Notes: generated by a model not told the origin, from the sequence alone. DNA of 64,000 nt from Limanda limanda (GCF_963576545.1 NW_026870486.1:124001-188000), one strand, 5' to 3'; shown: positions 48,831-62,937, counted from the stretch's first letter. Numbers and translations are program-made.

Positions 48831-51590
48831 GAATATGTCTTTCTCCTATGTGCTTTCATCCCTAACCCTAACCCTAACCCTTCCGAAAGTCGGAGAAGCT
48901 CAAGGATGGTACCGATCGATGCGCGCTACCCCATTTAGTGGGGGTAGAGCCTACTTGCAAGTCTCTCCGACCTTCACAAAAAACGTTATTCAAGAATATC
49001 TCTTTCTCCTATGTGCTTTCATCCCTAACCCTAACCCTAACCCTTCCGAAAGTCGGAGAAGCTCAAGGATGGTACCGATCGATGCGCGCTACCCCATTTA
49101 GTGGGGGTAGAGCCTACTTGCAAGTCTCTCCGACCTTCACAAAAAAAGTTATTCAAGAATATCTCCTCAGATTTGGGGGAATTTCGTCGGTCGACCTCTT
49201 CCGAAGGTCGTACAAGCTCGGGGATGGTACCAATCGATCTGCAGGACCCAAATTAGTCCAGATGCAACCACTTTCCAAGTCTCTCCGACCTTCACAAAAA
49301 AAGTTATTCAAGAATATCTCTTTCTCCTATGTGCTTTCATCCCTAACCCTAACCCTAACCCTTCCGAAAGTCGGAGAAGCTCAAGGATGGTACCGATCGA
49401 TGCGCGCTACCCCATTTAGTGGGGGTACAGCCTACTTGCAAGTCTCTCCAACCTTCACAAAAAAAGTTATTCAAGAATATCTCTTTCTCCTATGTGCTTT
49501 CATCCCTAACCCTAACCCTAACCCTTCCGAAAGTCGGAGAAGCTCAAGGATGGTACCGATCGATGCGCGCTACCCCATTTAGTGGGGGTAGAGCCTACTT
49601 GCAAGTCTCTCCGACCTTCACAAAAAAAGTTATTCAAGAATATCTCCTCAGATTTGGGGGAATTTCGTCGGTCGACCTCTTCCGAAGGTCGTACAAGCTC
49701 GGGGATGGTACCAATCGATCTGCAGGACCCAAATTAGTCCAGATGCAACCACTTTCCAAGTCTCTCCGACCTTCACAAAAAAAGTTATTCAAGAATATCT
49801 CTTTCTCCTATGTGCTTTCATCCCTAACCCTAACCCTAACCCTTCCGAAAGTCGGAGAAGCTCAAGGATGGTACCGATCGATGCGCGCTACCCCATTTAG
49901 TGGGGGTAGAGCCTACTTGCAAGTCTCTCCGACCTTCACAAAAAAAGTTATTTAAGAATATCTCTTTCTCCTATGTGCTTTCATCCCTAACCCTAACCCT
50001 AACCCTTCCGAAAGTCGGAGAAGCTCAAGGATGGTACCGATCGATGCGCGCTACCCCATTTAGTGGGGGTAGAGCCTACTTGCAAGTCTCTCCGACCTTC
50101 ACAAAAAAAGTTATTCAAGAATATCTCCTCAGATTTGGGGGAATTTCGTCGGTCGACCTCTTCCGAAGGTCGTACAAGCTCGGGGATGGTACCAATCGAT
50201 CCGCAGGACCCAAATTAGTCCAGATGCAACCACTTTCCAAGTCTCTCCGACCTTCACAAAAAAAGTTATTCAAGAATATCTCTTTCTCCTATGTGCTTTC
50301 ATCCCTAACCCTAACCCTAACCCTTCCGAAAGTCGGAGAAGCTCAAGGATGGTACCGATCGATGTGCGCTACCCCATTTAGTGGGGGTAGAGCCTACTTG
50401 CAAGTCTCTCCGACCTTCACAAAAAAAGTTATTCAAGAATATCTCTTTCTCCTATGTGCTTTCATCCCTAACCCTAACCCTAACCCTTCCGAAAGTCGGA
50501 GAAGCTCAAGGATGGTACCGATCGATGCGCGCTACCCCATTTAGTGGGGGTAGAGCCTACTTGCAAGTCTCTCCGACCTTCACAAAAAAAGTTATTCAAG
50601 AATATCTCTTTCTCCTATGTGCTTTCATCCCTAACCCTAACCCTAACCCTTCCGAAAGTCGGAGAAGCTCAAGGATGGTACCGATCGATGCGCGCTACCC
50701 CATTTAGTGGGGGTAGAGCCTACTTGCAAGTCTCTCCGACCTTCACAAAAAAAGTTATTCAAGAATATCTCCTCAGATTTGGGGGAATTTCGTCGGTCGA
50801 CCTCTTCCGAAGGTCGTACAAGCTCGGGGATGGTACCAATCGATCCGCAGGACCCAAATTAGTCCAGATGCAACCACTTTCCAAGTCTCTCCGACCTTCA
50901 CAAAAAAAGTTATTCAAGAATATCTCTTTCTCCTATGTGCTTTCATCCCTAACCCTAACCCTAACCCTTCCAAAAGTCGGAGAAGCTCAAAGATGGTACC
51001 GATCGATGCGCGCTACCCCATTTAGTGGGGGTAGAGCCTACTTGCAAGTCTCTCCGACCTTCACAAAAAAAGTTATTCAAGAATATCTCTTTCTCCTATG
51101 TGCTTTCATCCCTAACCCTAACCCTAACCCTTCCGAAAGTCGGAGAAGCTCAAGGATGGTACCGATCGATGCGCGCTACCCCATTTAGTGGGGGTAGAGC
51201 CTACTTGCAAGTCTCTCCGACCTTCACAAAAAAAGTTATTCAAGAATATCTCCTCAGATTTGGGGGAATTTCGTCGGTCGACCTCTTCCGAAGGTCGTAC
51301 AAGCTCGGGGATGGTACCAATCGATCCGCAGGACCCAAATTAGTCCAGATGCAACCACTTTCCAAGTCTCTCCGACCTTCACAAAAAAAGTTATTCAAGA
51401 ATATCTCTTTCTCCTATGTGCTTTCATCCCTAACCCTAACCCTAACCCTTCCGAAAGTCGGAGAAGCTCAAGGATGGTACCGATCGATGTGCGCTACCCC
51501 ATTTAGTGGGGGTAGAGCCTACTTGCAAGTCTCTCCGACCTTCACAAAAAAAGTTATTCAAGAATATCTCTTTCTCCTATGTGCTTTCAT

Positions 51591-51605
51591 CCCTAACCCT
51601 AACCC
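51591..51605 (+). repeat. Shortened telomeric tract, (CCCTAA)2CCC
   Basis: One 6-bp repeat is missing, in a four-A run between the B monomers at 51209 and 52010. Confidence 0.88.
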
Positions 51606-53297
51606 TTCCGAAAGTCGGAGAAGCTCAAGGATGGTACCGATCGATGCGCGCTACCCCATTTAGTGGGGGTAGAGCCTACTTGCAAGTCTCTCCGACCTTC
51701 ACAAAAAAAGTTATTCAAGAATATCTCTTTCTCCTATGTGCTTTCATCCCTAACCCTAACCCTAACCCTTCCGAAAGTCGGAGAAGCTCAAGGATGGTAC
51801 CGATCGATGCGCGCTACCCCATTTAGTGGGGGTAGAGCCTACTTGCAAGTCTCTCCGACCTTCACAAAAAAAGTTATTCAAGAATATCTCTTTCTCCTAT
51901 GTGCTTTCATCCCTAACCCTAACCCTAACCCTTCCGAAAGTCGGAGAAGCTCAAGGATGGTACCGATCGATGCGCGCTACCCCATTTAGTGGGGGTAGAG
52001 CCTACTTGCAAGTCTCTCCGACCTTCACAAAAAAAGTTATTCAAGAATATCTCCTCAGATTTGGGGGAATTTCGTCGGTCGACCTCTTCCGAAGGTCGTA
52101 CAAGCTCGGGGATGGTACCATTCGATCCGCAGGACCCAAATTAGTCCAGATGCAACCACTTTCCAAGTCTCTCCGACCTTCACAAAAAAAGTTATTCAAG
52201 AATATCTCTTTCTCCTATGTGCTTTCATCCCTAACCCTAACCCTAACCCTTCCGAAAGTCGGAGAAGCTCAAGGATGGTACCGATCGATGTGCGCTACCC
52301 CATTTAGTGGGGGTAGAGCCTACTTGCAAGTCTCTCCGACCTTCACAAAAAAAGTTATTCAAGAATATCTCTTTCTCCTATGTGCTTTCATCCCTAACCC
52401 TAACCCTAACCCTTCCGAAAGTCGGAGAAGCTCAAGGATGGTACCGATCGATGCGCGCTACCCCATTTAGTGGGGGTAGAGCCTACTTGCAAGTCTCTCC
52501 GACCTTCACAAAAAAAGTTATTCAAGAATATCTCTTTCTCCTATGTGCTTTCATCCCTAACCCTAACCCTAACCCTTCCAAAAGTCGGAGAAGCTCAAGG
52601 ATGGTACCGATCGATGCGCGCTACCCCATTTAGTGGGGGTAGAGCCTACTTGCAAGTCTCTCCGACCTTCACAAAAAAAGTTATTCAAGAATATCTCCTC
52701 AGATTTGGGGGAATTTCGTCGGTCGACCTCTTCCGAAGGTCGTACAAGCTCGGGGATGGTACCAATCGATCCGCAGGACCCAAATTAGTCCAGATGCAAC
52801 CACTTTCCAAGTCTCTCCGACCTTCACAAAAAAAGTTATTCAAGAATATCTCTTTCTCCTATGTGCTTTCATCCCTAACCCTAACCCTAACCCTTCCAAA
52901 AGTCGGAGAAGCTCAAGGATGGTACCGATCGATGCGCGCTACCCCATTTAGTGGGGGTAGAGCCTACTTGCAAGTCTCTCCGACCTTCACAAAAAAAGTT
53001 ATTCAAGAATATCTCTTTCTCCTATGTGCTTTCATCCCTAACCCTAACCCTAACCCTTCCGAAAGTCGGAGAAGCTCAAGGATGGTACCGATCGATGCGC
53101 GCTACCCCATTTAGTGGGGGTAGAGCCTACTTGCAAGTCTCTCCGACCTTCACAAAAAAAGTTATTCAAGAATATCTCTTTCTCCTATGTGCTTTCATCC
53201 CTAACCCTAACCCTAACCCTTCCGAAAGTCGGAGAAGCTCAAGGATGGTACCGATCGATGCGCGCTACCCCATTTAGTGGGGGTAGAGCCTACTTGC

Positions 53298-56200
53298 AAG
53301 TCTCTCCGACCTTCACAAAAAAAGTTATTCAAGAATATCTCCTCAGATTTGGGGGAATTTCGTCAGTCGACCTCTTCCGAAGGTCGTACAAGCTCGGGGA
53401 TGGTACCAATCGATCCGCAGGACCCAAATTAGTCCAGATGCAACCACTTTCCAAGTCTCTCCGACCTTCACAAAAAAAGTTATTCAAGAATATCTCTTTC
53501 TCCTATGTGCTTTCATCCCTAACCCTAACCCTAACCCTTCCGAAAGTCGGAGAAGCTCAAGGATGGTACCGATCGATGCGCGCTACCCCATTTAGTGGGG
53601 GTAGAGCCTACTTGCAAGTCTCTCCGACCTTCACAAAAAAAGTTATTCAAGAATATCTCTTTCTCCTATGTGCTTTCATCCCTAACCCTAACCCTTCCGA
53701 AAGTCGGAGAAGCTCAAGGATGGTACCGATCGATGCGCGCTACCCCATTTAGTGGGGGTAGAGCCTACTTGCAAGTCTCTCCGACCTTCACAAAAAAAGT
53801 TATTCAAGAATATCTCTTTCTCCTATGTGCTTTCATCCCTAACCCTAACCCTAACCCTTCCGAAAGTCGGAGAAGCTCAAGGATGGTACCGATCGATGCG
53901 CGCTACCCCATTTAGTGGGGGTAGAGCCTACTTGCAAGTCTCTCCGACCTTCACAAAAAAAGTTATTCAAGAATATCTCCTCAGATTTGGGGGAATTTCG
54001 TCGGTCGACCTCTTCCGAAGGTCGTACAAGCTCGGGGATGGTACCAATCGATCCGCAGGACCCAAATTAGTCCAGATGCAACCACTTTCCAAGTCTCTCC
54101 GACCTTCACAAAAAAAGTTATTCAAGAATATCTCTTTCTCCTATGTGCTTTCATCCCTAACCCTAACCCTAACCCTTCCAAAAGTCGGAGAAGCTCAAGG
54201 ATGGTACCGATCGATGCGCGCTACCCCATTTAGTGGGGGTAGAGCCTACTTGCAAGTCTCTCCGACCTTCACAAAAAAAGTTATTCAAGAATATCTCTTT
54301 CTCCTATGTGCTTTCATCCCTAACCCTAACCCTAACCCTTCCGAAAGTCGGAGAAGCTCAAGGATGGTACCGATCGATGCGCGCTACCCCATTTAGTGGG
54401 GGTAGAGCCTACTTGCAAGTCTCTCCGACCTTCACAAAAAAAGTTATTCAAGAATATTTCTTTCTCCTATGTGCTTTCATCCCTAACCCTAACCCTAACC
54501 CTTCCGAAAGTCGGAGAAGCTCAAGGATGGTACCGATCGATGCGCGCTACCCCATTTAGTGGGGGTAGAGCCTACTTGCAAGTCTCTCCGACCTTCACAA
54601 AAAAAGTTATTCAAGAATATCTCCTCAGATTTGGGGGAATTTCGTCGGTCGACCTCTTCCGAAGGTCGTACAAGCTCGGGGATGGTACCAATCGATCCGC
54701 AGGACCCGAATTAGTCCAGATGCAACCACTTTCCAAGTCTCTCCGACCTTCACAAAAAAAGTTATTCAAGAATATCTCTTTCTCCTATGTGCTTTCATCC
54801 CTAACCCTAACCCTAACCCTTCCGAAAGTCGGAGAAGCTCAAGGATGGTACCGATCGATGCGCGCTACCCCATTTAGTGGGGGTAGAGCCTACTTGCAAG
54901 TCTCTCCGACCTTCACAAAAAAAGTTATTCAAGAATATCTCTTTCTCCTATGTGCTTTCATCCCTAACCCTAACCCTAACCCTTCCGAAAGTCGGAGAAG
55001 CTCAAGGATGGTACCGATCGATGCGCGCAACCCCATTTAGTGGGGGTAGAGCCTACTTGCAAGTCTCTCCGACCTTCACAAAAAAAGTTATTCAAGAATA
55101 TCTCCTCAGATTTGGGGGAATTTCGTCGGTCGACCTCTTCCGAAGGTCGTACAAGCTCGGGGATGGTACCAATCGATCCGCAGGACCCAAATTAGTCCAG
55201 ATGCAACCACTTTCCAAGTCTCTCCGACCTTCACAAAAAAAGTTATTCAAGAATATCTCTTTCTCCTATGTGCTTTCATCCCTAACCCTAACCCTAACCC
55301 TTCCGAAAGTCGGAGAAGCTCAAGGATGGTACCGATCGATGCGCGCTACCCCATTTAGTGGGGGTAGAGCCTACTTGCAAGTCTCTCCGACCTTCACAAA
55401 AAAAGTTATTCAAGAATATCTCTTTCTCCTATGTGCTTTCATCCCTAACCCTAACCCTAACCCTTCCGAAAGTCGGAGAAGCTCAAGGATGGTACCGATC
55501 GATGTGCGCTACCCCATTTAGTGGGGGTAGAGCCTACTTGCAAGTCTCTCCGACCTTCACAAAAAAAGTTATTCAAGAATATCTCTTTCTCCTATGTGCT
55601 TTCATCCCTAACCCTAACCCTAACCCTTCCGAAAGTCGGAGAAGCTCAAGGATGGTACCGATCGATGCGCGCTACCCCATTTAGTGGGGGTAGAGCCTAC
55701 TTGCAAGTCTCTCCGACCTTCACAAAAAAGGTTATTCAAGAATATCTCCTCAGATTTGGGGGAATTTCGTCGGTCGACCTCTTCCGAAGGTCGTACAAGC
55801 TCGGGGATGGTACCAATCGATCCGCAGGACCCAAATTAGTCCAGATGCAACCACTTTCCAAGTCTCTCCGACCTTCACAAAAAAAGTTATTCAAGAATAT
55901 CTCTTTCTCCTATGTGCTTTCATCCCTAACCCTAACCCTAACCCTTCCGAAAGTCGGAGAAGCTCAAGGATGGTACCGATCGATGCGCGCTACCCCATTT
56001 AGTGGGGGTAGAGCCTACTTGCAAGTCTCTCCGACCTTCACAAAAAACGTTATTCAAGAATATCTCTTTCTCCTATGTGCTTTCATCCCTAACCCTAACC
56101 CTAACCCTTCCGAAAGTCGGAGAAGCTCAAGGATGGTACCGATCGATGCGCGCTACCCCATTTAGTGGGGGTAGAGCCTACTTGCAAGTCTCTCCGACCT

Positions 56201-56450
56201 TCACAAAAAAAGTTATTCAAGAATATCTCTTTCTCCTATGTGCTTTCATCCCTAACCCTAACCCTAACCCTTCCGAAAGTCGGAGAAGCTCAAGGATAGT
56301 ACCGATCGATGCGCGCTACTCCATTTAGTGGGGGTAGAGCCTACTTGCAAGTCTCTCCGACCTTCACAAAAAAAGTTATTCAAGAATATCTCTTTCTCCT
56401 ATGTGCTTTCATCCCTAACCCTAACCCTAACCCTTCCGAAAGTCGGAGAA
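53298..56450 (+). repeat. Higher-order block VIII, copy 1
   Basis: This block is matched by 59724-62876 at +6426 bp. Shared markers are GTCAGTCG in the first B, the 6-bp telomeric contraction (53,680/60,106), TTCCAAAAG, AATATTTCTTTC, GCGCAACC, GATGTGCGC, A6GG, A6CG, GGATAGTACC and CTACTCCATTT. Confidence 0.88.
53680..53694 (+). repeat. Shortened telomeric tract, (CCCTAA)2CCC
   Basis: One 6-bp repeat is missing. The same contraction is found exactly 6426 bp downstream, so the pair was inherited by duplication rather than arising twice. Confidence 0.9.
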
Positions 56451-57147
56451 GCTCAAGGATGGTACTGATCGATGCGCGCTACCCCATTTAGTGGGGGTAG
56501 AGCCTACTTGCAAGTCTCTCCGACCTTCACAAAAAAAGTTATTCAAGAATATCTCCTCAGATTTGGGGGAATTTCGTCGGTCGACCTCTTCCGAAGGTCG
56601 TACAAGCTCGGGGATGGTACCAATCGATCCGCAGGACCCAAATTAGTCCAGATGCAACCACTTTCCAAGTCTCTCCGACCTTCACAAAAAAAGTTATTCA
56701 AGAATATCTCTTTCTCCTATGTGCTTTCATCCCTAACCCTAACCCTAACCCTTCCGAAAGTCGGAGAAGCTCAAGGATGGTACCGATCGATGCGCGCAAC
56801 CCCATTTAGTGGGGGTAGAGCCTACTTGCAAGTCTCTCCGACCTTCACAAAAAAAGTTATTCAAGAATATCTCCTCAGATTTGGGGGAATTTCGTCGGTC
56901 GACCTCTTCCGAAGGTCGTACAAGCTCGGGGATGGTACCAATCGATCCGCAGGACCCAAATTAGTCCAGATGCAACCACTTTCAAAGTCTCTCCGACCTT
57001 CACAAAAAAAGTTATTCAAGAATATCTCTTTCTCCTATGTGCTTTCATCCCTAACCCTAACCCTAACCCTTCCAAAAGTCGGAGAAGCTCAAGGATGGTA
57101 CCGATCGATGCGCGCTACCCCATTTAGTGGGGGTAGAGCCTACTTGC
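54898..57147 (+). repeat. 2250-bp tandem unit (10 A + 4 B), copy 1
   Basis: The B monomers at 55061, 55705, 56512 and 56830 correspond to those at 57311, 57955, 58762 and 59080. The last of each carries TTTCAAAGTC, a marker seen only in these two. The first 1.55 kb is present a third time at 61324-62876. Confidence 0.9.
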
Positions 57148-59397
57148 AAGTCTCTCCGACCTTCACAAAAAAAGTTATTCAAGAATATCTCTTTCTCCTA
57201 TGTGCTTTCATCCCTAACCCTAACCCTAACCCTTCCGAAAGTCGGAGAAGCTCAAGGATGGTACCGATCGATGCGCGCAACCCCATTTAGTGGGGGTAGA
57301 GCCTACTTGCAAGTCTCTCCGACCTTCACAAAAAAAGTTATTCAAGAATATCTCCTCAGATTTGGGGGAATTTCGTCGGTCGACCTCTTCCGAAGGTCGT
57401 ACAAGCTCGGGGATGGTACCAATCGATCCGCAGGACCCAAATTAGTCCAGATGCAACCACTTTCCAAGTCTCTCCGACCTTCACAAAAAAAGTTATTCAA
57501 GAATATCTCTTTCTCCTATGTGCTTTCATCCCTAACCCTAACCCTAACCCTTCCGAAAGTCGGAGAAGCTCAAGGATGGTACCGATCGATGCGCGCTACC
57601 CCATTTAGTGGGGGTAGAGCCTACTTGCAAGTCTCTCCGACCTTCACAAAAAAAGTTATTCAAGAATATCTCTTTCTCCTATGTGCTTTCATCCCTAACC
57701 CTAACCCTAACCCTTCCGAAAGTCGGAGAAGCTCAAGGATGGTACCGATCGATGTGCGCTACCCCATTTAGTGGGGGTAGAGCCTACTTGCAAGTCTCTC
57801 CGACCTTCACAAAAAAAGTTATTCAAGAATATCTCTTTCTCCTATGTGCTTTCATCCCTAACCCTAACCCTAACCCTTCCGAAAGTCGGAGAAGCTCAAG
57901 GATGGTACCGATCGATGCGCGCTACCCCATTTAGTGGGGGTAGAGCCTACTTGCAAGTCTCTCCGACCTTCACAAAAAAGGTTATTCAAGAATATCTCCT
58001 CAGATTTGGGGGAATTTCGTCGGTCGACCTCTTCCGAAGGTCGTACAAGCTCGGGGATGGTACCAATCGATCCGCAGGACCCAAATTAGTCCAGATGCAA
58101 CCACTTTCCAAGTCTCTCCGACCTTCACAAAAAAAGTTATTCAAGAATATCTCTTTCTCCTATGTGCTTTCATCCCTAACCCTAACCCTAACCCTTCCGA
58201 AAGTCGGAGAAGCTCAAGGATGGTACCGATCGATGCGCGCTACCCCATTTAGTGGGGGTAGAGCCTACTTGCAAGTCTCTCCGACCTTCACAAAAAACGT
58301 TATTCAAGAATATCTCTTTCTCCTATGTGCTTTCATCCCTAACCCTAACCCTAACCCTTCACAAAGTCGGAGAAGCTCAAGGATGGTACCGATCGATGCG
58401 CGCTACCCCATTTAGTGGGGGTAGAGCCTACTTGCAAGTCTCTCCGACCTTCACAAAAAAAGTTATTCAAGAATATCTCTTTCTCCTATGTGCTTTCATC
58501 CCTAACCCTAACCCTAACCCTTCCGAAAGTCGGAGAAGCTCAAGGATAGTACCGATCGATGCGCGCTACTCCATTTAGTGGGGGTAGAGCCTACTTGCAA
58601 GTCTCTCCGACCTTCACAAAAAAAGTTATTCAAGAATATCTCTTTCTCCTATGTGCTTTCATCCCTAACCCTAACCCTAACCCTTCCGAAAGTCGGAGAA
58701 GCTCAAGGATGGTACTGATCGATGCGCGCTACCCCATTTAGTGGGGGTAGAGCCTACTTGCAAGTCTCTCCGACCTTCACAAAAAAAGTTATTCAAGAAT
58801 ATCTCCTCAGATTTGGGGGAATTTCGTCGGTCGACCTCTTCCGAAGGTCGTACAAGCTCGGGGATGGTACCAATCGATCCGCAGGACCCAAATTAGTCCA
58901 GATGCAACCACTTTCCAAGTCTCTCCGACCTTCACAAAAAAAGTTATTCAAGAATATCTCTTTCTCCTATGTGCTTTCATCCCTAACCCTAACCCTAACC
59001 CTTCCGAAAGTCGGAGAAGCTCAAGGATGGTACCGATCGATGCGCGCAACCCCATTTAGTGGGGGTAGAGCCTACTTGCAAGTCTCTCCGACCTTCACAA
59101 AAAAAGTTATTCAAGAATATCTCCTCAGATTTGGGGGAATTTTGTCGGTCGACCTCTTCCGAAGGTCGTACAAGCTCGGGGATGGTACCAATCGATCCGC
59201 AGGACCCAAATTAGTCCAGATGCAACCACTTTCAAAGTCTCTCCGACCTTCACAAAAAAAGTTATTCAAGAATATCTCTTTCTCCTATGTGCTTTCATCC
59301 CTAACCCTAACCCTAACCCTTCCAAAAGTCGGAGAAGCTCAAGGATGGTACCGATCGATGCGCGCTACCCCATTTAGTGGGGGTAGAGCCTACTTGC
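57148..59397 (+). repeat. 2250-bp tandem unit, copy 2
   Basis: This copy directly follows copy 1. Visible differences include CCTTCACAAAGTC near 58,358 for CCTTCCGAAAGTC, and TTTTGTCGG in the B at 59080 for TTTCGTCGG. Confidence 0.9.
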
Positions 59398-59723
59398 AAG
59401 TCTCTCCGACCTTCACAAAAAAAGTTATTCAAGAATATCTCTTTCTCCTATGTGCTTTCATCCCTAACCCTAACCCTAACCCTTCCGAAAGTCGGAGAAG
59501 CTCAAGGATGGTACCGATCGATGCGCGCTACCCCATTTAGTGGGGGTAGAGCCTACTTGCAAGTCTCTCCGACCTTCACAAAAAAAGTTATTCAAGAATA
59601 TCTCTTTCTCCTATGTGCTTTCATCCCTAACCCTAACCCTAACCCTTCCGAAAGTCGGAGAAGCTCAAGGATGGTACCGATCGATGCGCGCTACCCCATT
59701 TAGTGGGGGTAGAGCCTACTTGC

Positions 59724-62700
59724 AAGTCTCTCCGACCTTCACAAAAAAAGTTATTCAAGAATATCTCCTCAGATTTGGGGGAATTTCGTCAGTCGACCTC
59801 TTCCGAAGGTCGTACAAGCTCGGGGATGGTACCAATCGATCCGCAGGACCCAAATTAGTCCAGATGCAACCACTTTCCAAGTCTCTCCGACCTTCACAAA
59901 AAAAGTTATTCAAGAATATCTCTTTCTCCTATGTGCTTTCATCCCTAACCCTAACCCTAACCCTTCCGAAAGTCGGAGAAGCTCAAGGATGGTACCGATC
60001 GATGCGCGCTACCCCATTTAGTGGGGGTAGAGCCTACTTGCAAGTCTCTCCGACCTTCACAAAAAAAGTTATTCAAGAATATCTCTTTCTCCTATGTGCT
60101 TTCATCCCTAACCCTAACCCTTCCGAAAGTCGGAGAAGCTCAAGGATGGTACCGATCGATGCGCGCTACCCCATTTAGTGGGGGTAGAGCCTACTTGCAA
60201 GTCTCTCCGACCTTCACAAAAAAAGTTATTCAAGAATATCTCTTTCTCCTATGTGCTTTCATCCCTAACCCTAACCCTAACCCTTCCGAAAGTCGGAGAA
60301 GCTCAAGGATGGTACCGATCGATGCGCGCTACCCCATTTAGTGGGGGTAGAGCCTACTTGCAAGTCTCTCCGACCTTCACAAAAAAAGTTATTCAAGAAT
60401 ATCTCCTCAGATTTGGGGGAATTTCGTCGGTCGACCTCTTCCGAAGGTCGTACAAGCTCGGGGATGGTACCAATCGATCCGCAGGACCCAAATTAGTCCA
60501 GATGCAACCACTTTCCAAGTCTCTCCGACCTTCACAAAAAAAGTTATTCAAGAATATCTCTTTCTCCTATGTGCTTTCATCCCTAACCCTAACCCTAACC
60601 CTTCCAAAAGTCGGAGAAGCTCAAGGATGGTACCGATCGATGCGCGCTACCCCATTTAGTGGGGGTAGAGCCTACTTGCAAGTCTCTCCGACCTTCACAA
60701 AAAAAGTTATTCAAGAATATCTCTTTCTCCTATGTGCTTTCATCCCTAACCCTAACCCTAACCCTTCCGAAAGTCGGAGAAGCTCAAGGATGGTACCGAT
60801 CGATGCGCGCTACCCCATTTAGTGGGGGTAGAGCCTACTTGCAAGTCTCCCCGACCTTCACAAAAAAAGTTATTCAAGAATATTTCTTTCTCCTATGTGC
60901 TTTCATCCCTAACCCTAACCCTAACCCTTCCGAAAGTCGGAGAAGCTCAAGGATGGTACCGATCGATGCGCGCTACCCCATTTAGTGGGGGTAGAGCCTA
61001 CTTGCAAGTCTCTCCGACCTTCACAAAAAAAGTTATTCAAGAATATCTCCTCAGATTTGGGGGAATTTCGTCGGTCGACCTCTTCCGAAGGTCGTACAAG
61101 CTCGGGGATGGTACCAATCGATCCGCAGGACCCAAATTAGTCCAGATGCAACCACTTTCCAAGTCTCTCCGACCTTCACAAAAAAAGTTATTCAAGAATA
61201 TCTCTTTCTCCTATGTGCTTTCATCCCTAACCCTAACCCTAACCCTTCCGAAAGTCGGAGAAGCTCAAGGATGGTACCGATCGATGCGCGCTACCCCATT
61301 TAGTGGGGGTAGAGCCTACTTGCAAGTCTCTCCGACCTTCACAAAAAAAGTTATTCAAGAATATCTCTTTCTCCTATGTGCTTTCATCCCTAACCCTAAC
61401 CCTAACCCTTCCGAAAGTCGGAGAAGCTCAAGGATGGTACCGATCGATGCGCGCAACCCCATTTAGTGGGGGTAGAGCCTACTTGCAAGTCTCTCCGACC
61501 TTCACAAAAAAAGTTATTCAAGAATATCTCCTCAGATTTGGGGGAATTTCGTCGGTCGACCTCTTCCGAAGGTCGTACAAGCTCGGGGATGGTACCAATC
61601 GATCTGCAGGACCCAAATTAGTCCAGATGCAACCACTTTCCAAGTCTCTCCGACCTTCACAAAAAAAGTTATTCAAGAATATCTCTTTCTCCTATGTGCT
61701 TTCATCCCTAACCCTAACCCTAACCCTTCCGAAAGTCGGAGAAGCTCAAGGATGGTACCGATCGATGCGCGCTACCCCATTTAGTGGGGGTAGAGCCTAC
61801 TTGCAAGTCTCTCCGACCTTCACAAAAAAAGTTATTCAAGAATATCTCTTTCTCCTATGTGCTTTCATCCCTAACCCTAACCCTAACCCTTCCGAAAGTC
61901 GGAGAAGCTCAAGGATGGTACCGATCGATGTGCGCTACCCCATTTAGTGGGGGTAGAGCCTACTTGCAAGTCTCTCCGACCTTCACAAAAAAAGTTATTC
62001 AAGAATATCTCTTTCTCCTATGTGCTTTCATCCCTAACCCTAACCCTAACCCTTCCGAAAGTCGGAGAAGCTCAAGGATGGTACCGATCGATGCGCGCTA
62101 CCCCATTTAGTGGGGGTAGAGCCTACTTGCAAGTCTCTCCGACCTTCACAAAAAAGGTTATTCAAGAATATCTCCTCAGATTTGGGGGAATTTCGTCGGT
62201 CGACCTCTTCCGAAGGTCGTACAAGCTCGGGGATGGTACCAATCGATCCGCAGGACCCAAATTAGTCCAGATGCAACCACTTTCCAAGTCTCTCCGACCT
62301 TCACAAAAAAAGTTATTCAAGAATATCTCTTTCTCCTATGTGCTTTCATCCCTAACCCTAACCCTAACCCTTCCGAAAGTCGGAGAAGCTCAAGGATGGT
62401 ACCGATCGATGCGCGCTACCCCATTTAGTGGGGGTAGAGCCTACTTGCAAGTCTCTCCGACCTTCACAAAAAACGTTATTCAAGAATATCTCTTTCTCCT
62501 ATGTGCTTTCATCCCTAACCCTAACCCTAACCCTTCCGAAAGTCGGAGAAGCTCAAGGATGGTACCGATCGATGCGCGCTACCCCATTTAGTGGGGGTAG
62601 AGCCTACTTGCAAGTCTCTCCGACCTTCACAAAAAAAGTTATTCAAGAATATCTCTTTCTCCTATGTGCTTTCATCCCTAACCCTAACCCTAACCCTTCC

Positions 62701-62876
62701 GAAAGTCGGAGAAGCTCAAGGATAGTACCGATCGATGCGCGCTACTCCATTTAGTGGGGGTAGAGCCTACTTGCAAGTCTCTCCGACCTTCACAAAAAAA
62801 GTTATTCAAGAATATCTCTTTCTCCTATGTGCTTTCATCCCTAACCCTAACCCTAACCCTTCCGAAAGTCGGAGAA
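59724..62876 (+). repeat. Higher-order block VIII, copy 2
   Basis: This is the counterpart of 53298-56450. Private changes include CTCCCCGACC near 60,848. The match ends just before 62,880, where TACCGATC...GCGCAACC replaces TACTGATC...GCGCTACC. Confidence 0.87.
60106..60120 (+). repeat. Shortened telomeric tract, (CCCTAA)2CCC
   Basis: This is the duplicate of the contraction at 53680-53694 within block VIII. Confidence 0.9.
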
Positions 62877-62937
62877 GCTCAAGGATGGTACCGATCGATG
62901 CGCGCAACCCCATTTAGTGGGGGTAGAGCCTACTTGC

